This document shows positions 53,317 to 59,546 of a stretch of 64,000 nucleotides of DNA, in pieces. The stretch covers positions 1 to 64,000 of the forward strand of contig JADLFN010000051.1 of assembly GCA_020845475.1 (NCBI GenBank), read 5' to 3'. The stretch comes from Planctomycetota bacterium (GTDB lineage Bacteria; Planctomycetota; UBA8742; UBA2392). The notes under the pieces are model-generated. The model saw nothing but the letters and a program-made list of their open reading frames with translations. It was not told the origin of the DNA and ran no database searches. Numbering within the stretch: the stretch's first letter is position 1; each line of letters starts with the position of its first letter. The position numbers and the translations under genes were made by a program.

Positions 53317-55029
53317 CTACGGGAAATCAGATCGCCACAATTGGACTGCACGCTTGGCCATGCGCTTCTGACGTGAATCTACAAGTGCCAACGTCCATTC
53401 TGTAGGCGCAAGCTCTGGAGTTTTCTTTGCAAGTTGGTAGTTGCTAGTTATGTAAGCTGCCACTTTTTTGTCGTAGGTCTCGTTCCCAACATTGCGATTG
53501 AGTGGTGCCTCAAGAAGGACAAGGTTGCCGAGCCGATAGACTGTCGCCTCCCAATGCTCCTTTGCAATGCTTTCATTCCAATCTTCGCTCGGGTTCTCTG
53601 GCAAAATGTGTTCAATGGTCGCAGGATCTGTATCTGGGTCAACAGCTCGGTGAGAAAGATCCGCCTCCAGCTTGGCCAAGATGTACTTCGCGAGTTTCTT
53701 TCGTTGACCACTGGTATCTACTGTCATCCGTGCAAAATCTTGTTCGAACTTTCCATCGTCGACATAAACGTCCCGTAAATACGTGAAAACGGCGGCTGGG
53801 GTTCGGGCGTGACCGTCTAAGACTGCCTTGGCCGCGCGGTGATACGTTGGTTCAAGTAGGTTAGTGTTCAGTCCACTTACGATTGAGTAACGAAACGAAA
53901 TCGCGGTCACTAGCTTCAATACACGTGCAAAGTCGCTCCCCAATTTCTCCCAGGCCGCAAACAGCAACGGAGTCATTTGTCGGACTCTGAACAGATTTAG
54001 GTCTCGGATGAATGGGCCGCAGTCAGGCCGTTCTAACCAATACCCGTGATTCGGATCAGAGAGGGCTGAAAAGAGCTCGGCCCGGTCATCCAGCGCTTTC
54101 ATTAGGTCAAACACCTCTTCGGGCGTGTTCACACTCTCGCGAACCAGCTTGAAAAGCCGTTGACTGCGTATCTGCGGCTGTTCGCAAAGCAAGTGGTAGC
54201 GAAGGAACTCCGGAAAACGCTCTTGCCCTACGGTAAGTATAAGCGCCTTCCACCTTCGTTGCAGAACTTCAAGGTCCGTGGCTACCTTTACTCGAGACAA
54301 CAAGTAGTTCTTGAGCAAGTCTGTCGCAGAAAGCTCTAAGCCGCGGGCGTTGAGGGTCTCAAAGACAGTGTACGCATTTAACTCGTCATCCACCGTAATC
54401 AGGATGAACATCAGTTGTCGAGCCACCGTCTCGGACAAAAGGGATGCGAGAGCCTCACCGCTCTGTCCGTACTCGGTGACGAGATCCAGTTGCTTTCGAA
54501 AGTACTGAAAGGACTCCCATAACAGTCGATTCGATTTAGGAAGGCCTCTAACGTTTAGTGGCTTCTTAAGTTGCACAAGCCGATCCTGATAGAACGCGTT
54601 GTCTGTTTCATTGAGGAATAGCTTGCTGTTTTCCACTAAGGAAGCTGGATTCTTCTCGCCGATGAATCGACCCCGAAGACCCACGGCTCTTTGATTGTTG
54701 TGCTCGGCATCTTGGCCTATCGCTGCCATGTCTTGAAGTTTTGCGATTACGGCCAATGCCAGTACGCTCAAAGTCGCTAATCGTTGTTGTCCATCAATTA
54801 TGAGGAATTCTCGATCGGTCTTGCCTTCTACGACCAAGGCGCCCATGTAGTGCCGAACATCTGGACGTCCGTGCATCTCTTTGATGTCGTTCCAGAGGTC
54901 TTCCCATTGCTCTTCTTCCCAAGAGTAATCTCTCTGGTAAGGGGGCACTCGGTAGATCTTTCCGTTGCCGACAAGATCGCCGAAATTTGCTGTAGATGTA
55001 TTGAGCAGGTTTACCTTTGCCATGATCAT
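53317..55029 (-). CDS. DUF262/DUF1524 protein (GmrSD-type, possible nucleic-acid defence)
   Basis: A 570-residue protein. The N-terminal DUF262 (ParB/Srx-like nucleotidase) domain has YRVPPYQRDYSWEEEQWEDL and FLIIDGQQRLATLSVLAL, including the DGQQR motif. The C-terminal DUF1524 HNH-like domain has TIEHILPENPSEDWN and YRLGNLVLLEAPLNRNVGN. This is the GmrS-GmrD architecture of type IV restriction enzymes that act on modified cytosine, fused in one chain. Base composition is visibly lower in GC than its neighbours, suggesting recent acquisition. No methyltransferase or other defence gene adjoins. The ATG at 55029 or two codons later are both possible. Confidence 0.85.
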   Translation of the reverse strand: MIMAKVNLLNTSTANFGDLVGNGKIYRVPPYQRDYSWEEEQWEDLWNDIKEMHGRPDVRHYMGALVVEGKTDREFLIIDGQQRLATLSVLALAVIAKLQDMAAIGQDAEHNNQRAVGLRGRFIGEKNPASLVENSKLFLNETDNAFYQDRLVQLKKPLNVRGLPKSNRLLWESFQYFRKQLDLVTEYGQSGEALASLLSETVARQLMFILITVDDELNAYTVFETLNARGLELSATDLLKNYLLSRVKVATDLEVLQRRWKALILTVGQERFPEFLRYHLLCEQPQIRSQRLFKLVRESVNTPEEVFDLMKALDDRAELFSALSDPNHGYWLERPDCGPFIRDLNLFRVRQMTPLLFAAWEKLGSDFARVLKLVTAISFRYSIVSGLNTNLLEPTYHRAAKAVLDGHARTPAAVFTYLRDVYVDDGKFEQDFARMTVDTSGQRKKLAKYILAKLEADLSHRAVDPDTDPATIEHILPENPSEDWNESIAKEHWEATVYRLGNLVLLEAPLNRNVGNETYDKKVAAYITSNYQLAKKTPELAPTEWTLALVDSRQKRMAKRAVQLWRSDFP

Positions 55030-55139
55030 CCAAATCCCGTTTCAATGGATACAGCATAGTTGCATGGCACCGTCCTTGGCTACTGGCCTCCTGAGGGAAT
55101 GCCCCTTCGCTAACCACAGTGCGCTGATAATCTGAACTC

Positions 55140-56171
55140 ATGCACACGGAAAACCCAGCCGCATTTTGTCATTCGCACTCGACGGTGCTGGCACCGGCGG
55201 GCAGTGAGCGGCGCACGTGGCTTGTCGTGTTCATCACCGGTTTGACGATGCTGGTTGAACTCGTGGCGGGTTACTGGGCGGGCTCGATGGCGCTGGTGGC
55301 TGATGGCTGGCACATGGCCACGCATGTGGGTGCCCTTTCTTTGGCGGGCTTGGCTTACTGGTATGCGCGTCGCCATGCCACTTCGCGCAAGTTCACCTTT
55401 GGCGTGGGCAAGATCTATGCGCTGGCGGGATACACCAACGCGATTCTGCTGGGCGTGGTCGCGCTGGCCATGATCTTTGAAAGTGTGATGCGCCTGCGCG
55501 AGCCGGTGAAGATTGATTTCAACGTGGCGTTGCCTGTCGCGGTGATCGGGCTTGTGGTCAACCTGCTCAGTATGCTGGTGCTGGGGGCTGGGCATCACCA
55601 CGACCATCATGATCACTCTTCGACAGGCTCAGGGCAGGCGACGCACGACCACGAGCACCAAGATCATGAGCATGACGAGCATGGGCACCACGATCACCAC
55701 GATCACCACGATCACGGCAAGCACGAAGACCACAACATGCGCGGCGCGTTCCTGCATGTCGCCGCTGATGCGTTCACGAGTGTGCTGGCCATTGGCGCGC
55801 TTCTGGCCGGCATGTACGCGGGCTGGAACTTCCTTGACCCGGTGATGGGCATCGTGGGTGCACTTGTGATTTTGCGCTGGGGCTGGGGCCTGATCCGCAG
55901 CGCCTCGCGCGCGCTGTTGGATGTCGTGCCCAACCAGGCCATGGCCGATGAGATCAAATCCGAAATCGAGAGCATCGGCGATTCGCGCGTGAGCGACCTG
56001 CACTTGTGGGAACTCAGCCCCGGCCGCTTTGGCTGCATTGTCAGCGTCGTTTCCAGCGCGCCGCTGGACGCCGCCGAGTATCGCAAACGCATCCTAGAAC
56101 ACGCCGAAGTCAATCACCTCACCGTCGAAGTCACGAAGTGCTTGCCAGAAGTTCCCGTATTGACGCCCTGA
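55140..56171 (+). CDS. dmeF: CDF-family metal efflux transporter, DmeF type
   Basis: Exports divalent metals (Co/Ni/Zn class) by proton exchange at the inner membrane. The 343-residue protein has six spans, the metal-site motifs MALVADGWHMATHV (Asp55, His59-region) and FLHVAADAFTSVLA (His206, Asp210), and a very His-rich loop between spans IV and V (about 152-198). The N-terminal CHSHS is usual for DmeF. At residues 160-166 the His loop is broken by SSTGSGQ, encoded by the repeat at 55619. It is convergent with the ArsI-like gene. Confidence 0.9.
   Translation: MHTENPAAFCHSHSTVLAPAGSERRTWLVVFITGLTMLVELVAGYWAGSMALVADGWHMATHVGALSLAGLAYWYARRHATSRKFTFGVGKIYALAGYTNAILLGVVALAMIFESVMRLREPVKIDFNVALPVAVIGLVVNLLSMLVLGAGHHHDHHDHSSTGSGQATHDHEHQDHEHDEHGHHDHHDHHDHGKHEDHNMRGAFLHVAADAFTSVLAIGALLAGMYAGWNFLDPVMGIVGALVILRWGWGLIRSASRALLDVVPNQAMADEIKSEIESIGDSRVSDLHLWELSPGRFGCIVSVVSSAPLDAAEYRKRILEHAEVNHLTVEVTKCLPEVPVLTP
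55619..55638 (+). repeat. Copy of a dispersed TTCGACAGGCTCAGG-type repeat inside dmeF
   Basis: TTCGACAGGCTCAGGGCAGG at 55619-55638. From general experience this string recurs in the intergenic DNA of many bacteria; here it lies in frame inside the His-rich loop and encodes STGSGQ. Confidence 0.55.
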
Positions 56172-56196
56172 CGGTTTGACTTTGGGCGCATGAATT

Positions 56197-56706
56197 TCAG
56201 CAGCAGGTTGATTTGGCCGGCCGATCCTGTTTGGCGGATATTGTTTTGGGTACGCAGCAAGGGCCCGCCGCCTTGGCTTTGGCGTTTTCCTGAGAATTCG
56301 CACCGCACTCCTTCGCCAAGGCCTCGGCGGGCACGTCAGCGTGGCGGACCCAGAACTCCCATGCGTTGCCGTCGGGGTCGGTGGCCCAGAACTTGTTAGC
56401 AACGGCGTAACAACATGTCACTTCCTGCTCGGTGCGCACGCTCAGGCCGGCCTCTTCCACGCGCTTTCTCCATCCCTCGAGTTCGCGGTCGTCGAAGAGT
56501 TCGATGCCGAAGTGGCGCGCGTTCGTGTCGGCGATCTTTGCTCCGGGAATTTGGACGATTGCTAGGTGCAGCGCCGGGTTGTCGAGCCGCCAGTTGGCGT
56601 AATCGGGCTGTATCCTGGTGGGGGCCGCGCCGAACAGATTACGGTAGAAAGCGACCGATTGTCCGAGGTCGCAGACGCTCAGGTTGACGTGCACGCGTGT
56701 TTTCAT
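56197..56706 (-). CDS. arsI: ArsI/CadI-like vicinal-oxygen-chelate protein (C-As lyase type)
   Basis: A 169-residue glyoxalase-fold protein. Relative to ArsI, which demethylates methylarsenite, the metal ligands are in place: His6, His65 and Glu117 (WEFW). The adjacent Cys98-Cys99 (TCCY) bind trivalent arsenic in ArsI. The C-terminal tail adds two more Cys pairs (GPCC, STCC). VANKFWATDPDGNAWEFW is the family block. Start ATG at 56706 with GAGGAG upstream; an operator-like palindrome sits 13 bp before the ATG. Context with DmeF suggests a metal and metalloid resistance pair. Confidence 0.85.
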   Translation of the reverse strand: MKTRVHVNLSVCDLGQSVAFYRNLFGAAPTRIQPDYANWRLDNPALHLAIVQIPGAKIADTNARHFGIELFDDRELEGWRKRVEEAGLSVRTEQEVTCCYAVANKFWATDPDGNAWEFWVRHADVPAEALAKECGANSQENAKAKAAGPCCVPKTISAKQDRPAKSTCC

Positions 56707-56718
56707 CGCCGCTCCTCT

Positions 56719-56734
56719 ATCGTTAGTATACGAT
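56719..56734. promoter_or_regulatory. Operator-like palindrome ATCGT-N6-ACGAT, copy 1
   Basis: ATCGTTAGTATACGAT, 13 bp upstream of the arsI ATG, overlapping where its promoter or ribosome site must be. The first of three copies of the same format. Confidence 0.65.
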
Positions 56735-56809
56735 TTATTGTTGCGTGAGGCCCTTGCGCTTACGGACGGTATGCATGCGCGGAATCCGTGGTTCTTGATC
56801 GCGCGATTC

Positions 56810-56825
56810 ATCGTGCAATAACGAT
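56810..56825. promoter_or_regulatory. Operator-like palindrome ATCGT-N6-ACGAT, copy 2
   Basis: ATCGTGCAATAACGAT, 91 bp from copy 1, in the gap between arsI and the sigma-54 activator gene. Confidence 0.65.
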
Positions 56826-56847
56826 AAGTGACGTGCGCGGAAATGCA

Positions 56848-56863
56848 ATCGTAAAAATACGAT
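56848..56863. promoter_or_regulatory. Operator-like palindrome ATCGT-N6-ACGAT, copy 3
   Basis: ATCGTAAAAATACGAT, 38 bp from copy 2 and about 80 bp before the plus-strand activator gene. Confidence 0.65.
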
Positions 56864-56944
56864 GATTGGTGGCGACGCTCCGTTCACTATCAGTGGCCCG
56901 GAAGCGGCTTTGCAAGCAGGCTAGTGGGTGTTACCTTTTTACAC

Positions 56945-57901
56945 ATGGCCGCTGACCCCATCGCTGCGCTCATTATCGGAAACTCGCCGCACATGCGTGC
57001 GTTGCGCCAGCAGGTTGCCCAAGTCGCGGCCAGCGACCATCCCGTCCTGATCCTCGGTGAAAGCGGCGCGGGCAAGGAAGTGGTGGCCCGCGCGATTCAT
57101 GCTGCCAGCGCGCGGCATGATTCGCCCTTTGTCGGCCAGAGCTGCCTTGCCATTCCCGAAACGCTGATCGAGAGCGAGCTCTTCGGTTATGAACCCGGCG
57201 CGTTCACTGACGCACGCGAGCGCCGCATCGGCCTGTTTGAGCAGGCCGAGGGCGGCACGCTGTTCCTCGATGAAATCGGTGATATTCCGCTGGCGTTCCA
57301 GAAACGCTTGCTGCGCGTTCTTCAAGAACGCGAAGTTCGGCGCTTGGGCAGCGTTGTGGCCATTGCCATTAATGTGCGCATCATCGCAGCCACCAATGCG
57401 CCCATCGAAGCCGCCGTGGCGCAGGGCGCCTTTCGCAGCGACCTGTTGTATCGCCTTAATACGTTTGAAATCCGTGTGCCGCCCTTGCGCCAGCGCGCCG
57501 AGGATGTGCCCGCGCTCGTGGACCATTTCATCGCCAAGCATGGCCGCGCTTATGGCTTTTCCGGCAAGCCGGGTGCACCGTTGCTCAAGCGGCTTTCGGA
57601 GTACCCCTGGCCGGGCAATGTGCGCGAGCTGGAGAATTTCGTCGTGCGCTGGATGACGCTGGGCGAGGAAGCGCTCGACCTGCTCGACAAAAAAGTCGCG
57701 CTGAGTTTTGACACCACCAGCAACCGGCGCTGGCTTTCGATGACCATGGAAGAAATCGAGGCCGAGGTGATCAAGATGTTCCTCGAAGACTGCGGCCGCA
57801 ACAAAACGCTCGCCGCCAAGCGCCTGGGGCTGGCGCGAAAGAGCCTGTACAACAAGATCGAGCGCTACGGGATTGAGGGCGCGGTCAAAGGCAAGGGGTA
57901 G
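56945..57901 (+). CDS. Sigma-54-dependent transcriptional activator (AAA+ and Fis HTH, no receiver)
   Basis: A 318-residue activator consisting only of the AAA+ and HTH parts. Walker A is [15 protein letters not shown], the sigma-54 contact loop reads GAFTDA in place of GAFTGA, Walker B is [13 protein letters not shown], the arginine-finger region is [20 protein letters not shown], and the C-terminal Fis-type helix-turn-helix is [20 protein letters not shown]. No N-terminal sensory domain. The ATG at 56945 is used; a GTG seven codons upstream (56924) is also in frame. It is divergent from arsI across three shared palindromes. Confidence 0.88.
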   Translation: MAADPIAALIIGNSPHMRALRQQVAQVAASDHPVLILGESGAGKEVVARAIHAASARHDSPFVGQSCLAIPETLIESELFGYEPGAFTDARERRIGLFEQAEGGTLFLDEIGDIPLAFQKRLLRVLQEREVRRLGSVVAIAINVRIIAATNAPIEAAVAQGAFRSDLLYRLNTFEIRVPPLRQRAEDVPALVDHFIAKHGRAYGFSGKPGAPLLKRLSEYPWPGNVRELENFVVRWMTLGEEALDLLDKKVALSFDTTSNRRWLSMTMEEIEAEVIKMFLEDCGRNKTLAAKRLGLARKSLYNKIERYGIEGAVKGKG

Positions 57902-58011
57902 CGTTTACGAGCTGCGCGGCTACCCGAAATTCAAAGCGCCGGCAAGCCGCCGCACTCCAAAGTGAAAGTCAGACTGGCTTGCCAAACGTAGCTCGTGAAG
58001 CGAGCAAAGTA

Positions 58012-58098
58012 TGGTGCACGGGGTGGGACTTGAACCCACAAGCCCTTTCGGGCACTCGCACCTGAAACGAGCGCGTCTGCCAATTCCGCCACCCGTGC
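58012..58098 (-). tRNA. tRNA-Leu (CAG)
   Basis: An 87-nt class II tRNA on the minus strand with encoded CCA (58012-58014). The acceptor is GCACGGG/CCCGTGC, the anticodon loop TTCAGGT gives CAG (reads CUG), the variable arm is long, and the T-arm is GTGGG/TTCAAGT/CCCAC. Confidence 0.95.
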
Positions 58099-58144
58099 AG
58101 CGGCGCGAGAAGATACAACGCAACTATCAGGCATCAAGGGAGCG

Positions 58145-58178
58145 CAAAAAACAGAACGTCCGGCGTGGCCGGACGTTC
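58145..58178 (-). terminator. Terminator after tatA
   Basis: On the minus strand GAACGTCCGG and CCGGACGTTC form a 10-bp stem, followed by TGTTTTTT. It lies 15 bp after the tatA stop. Confidence 0.88.
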
Positions 58179-58192
58179 ACAGGTGGGAGGAT

Positions 58193-58450
58193 TTACTTGG
58201 CCGCGTGTTCGTGCGCTTCGCTGCGCTCGACCGTCACTTCGCGAGAAGGTTTGTTTTCCAGCTTCTTGTCTTCATTGCCCACGTTGTCGAGGTCATCCTT
58301 GACGTCTTTCACGCCCTTCTTGAACTCCACGACACTCTTGCCCAGGTTCTTGGCAATCATCGGCAGGCTGCCGCCGAAGAGCACCAGCGCCACCACACAG
58401 AAGATGATGATCTCGGTGGTTGTGAAATTGAAAAACGCGAGCATGTCCAT
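58193..58450 (-). CDS. tatA: Twin-arginine translocase subunit TatA/TatE
   Basis: Pore-forming component that exports folded proteins. The 85-residue protein has a short N-terminal membrane helix (TTTEIIIFCVVALVLFGG), the FGxxxLP hinge (FGGSLPMIAKNLGKSV), an amphipathic helix, and an acidic charged tail. Length and order match TatA. No tatB or tatC lies nearby. Confidence 0.88.
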   Translation of the reverse strand: MDMLAFFNFTTTEIIIFCVVALVLFGGSLPMIAKNLGKSVVEFKKGVKDVKDDLDNVGNEDKKLENKPSREVTVERSEAHEHAAK

Positions 58451-58513
58451 AACTTCCCTCCGTCATCGATTCGCACTGTTTCTGACATACTGAACACGCG
58501 CGTAATCAAATGG

Positions 58514-58543
58514 TTCCGTAAATCCACTTTTCTAGCGTACAAT
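58514..58543 (+). promoter_or_regulatory. Predicted promoter of the 58575 gene
   Basis: TTCCGT (58514-58519), 18 bp, TACAAT (58538-58543). The start would be about 25 nt before the ATG. Confidence 0.45.
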
Positions 58544-58574
58544 AGCCCGCTACGCAAACAACAGCGACCCATCC

Positions 58575-59480
58575 ATGCCCACGCCCTATAAGCCCAATCC
58601 TGCCAAGCCAGCACAAGGCCCCGGTGTCTCCGTTCACTTCAGTTGCCAGGCCTGCGGAAACAGCTTTCCCAGCTCCAAAGAGCAAATGGCCGTTCAGCCC
58701 GTGTGCCCCAAGTGCCGCACCTACGGCAGGATTCTCGGGCCCGATGGCAGGCCCGTGATGGCCCAGCGCAAGGGCAGCACAGCCTCGCCCATGGCTGCCG
58801 CCGGAGTCGGGCAGCATGAAGCCGTCGAAGTTGATTTCGCAGTCGCCCACGGCAAGAAGGACAATTCGGCTTTGCTGCGCATGATATTCGTGATCGTGGG
58901 CGGCATCGTGTTTGTGGTCTTCCTCGGAATTCTCGTTTCCAACCTGCAGTCCGGCGCGGCCGCGCGCAAAAAGGCCGAACGCGAAGAAGTGCTGGACACG
59001 GCCAAGTACGACGACGCGATCTCCAAAGCGGTCTCCAAGGTGCGCACTTCGCTTGCCGCCGGCGGCCGCTGCCAGGTCATGGAAACGGAGGCCGTGAGCG
59101 ACGTGCTTGACGCCATGGCCTCGTCACCCGGTTTCGTCAAACCGAACTGGACAACACCGCCCAAGCCGGGCAGCCCGTACAAAAACTACACTTTTGTCGT
59201 CTCGCACACGGATGCCAACGGCGCCAAGCACACGGGGTTTATTGTCCTGCTCTACTACAAGAAGCTCGACGAAGTGAATGCCGCCGCCTCACAGTTGACC
59301 ACATTGCTGCCGTCCAACGCATTTGCGCGCTCGGTGCAACCGGATCTCTGGTTCATCGCCTACTATGCAGTCAACCTCAAAGGCCCGGTGCTCGACGCGC
59401 TGGTTCAAGCCAAGGGTATTGGCGCCGCCAGCGATTTCGAACAGTTCCGCAAACGCACGGGCATAGCGGGTGATGACTAG
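58575..59480 (+). CDS. Zinc-ribbon single-pass membrane protein (301 aa)
   Basis: Residues 24-47 form a zinc ribbon (Cys24, Cys27, Cys44, Cys47: CQAC and CPKC). A single membrane span lies at about 101-122 (MIFVIVGGIVFVVFLGIL). The C-terminal 175 residues are exported or periplasmic and alpha/beta-like (YTFVVSHTDANGAKHTGFIVLLYY). The zinc ribbon is cytosolic if the charge rule holds. Family not recognised. It is divergent from tatA and followed by the TPR gene. Confidence 0.65.
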   Translation: MPTPYKPNPAKPAQGPGVSVHFSCQACGNSFPSSKEQMAVQPVCPKCRTYGRILGPDGRPVMAQRKGSTASPMAAAGVGQHEAVEVDFAVAHGKKDNSALLRMIFVIVGGIVFVVFLGILVSNLQSGAAARKKAEREEVLDTAKYDDAISKAVSKVRTSLAAGGRCQVMETEAVSDVLDAMASSPGFVKPNWTTPPKPGSPYKNYTFVVSHTDANGAKHTGFIVLLYYKKLDEVNAAASQLTTLLPSNAFARSVQPDLWFIAYYAVNLKGPVLDALVQAKGIGAASDFEQFRKRTGIAGDD

Positions 59481-59546
59481 CGACACCCGCCATGGTCAAA
59501 CATGGCATAATCGTCTGGGGCCCGCCGCCTGTTTGTTGGAGTCAAC

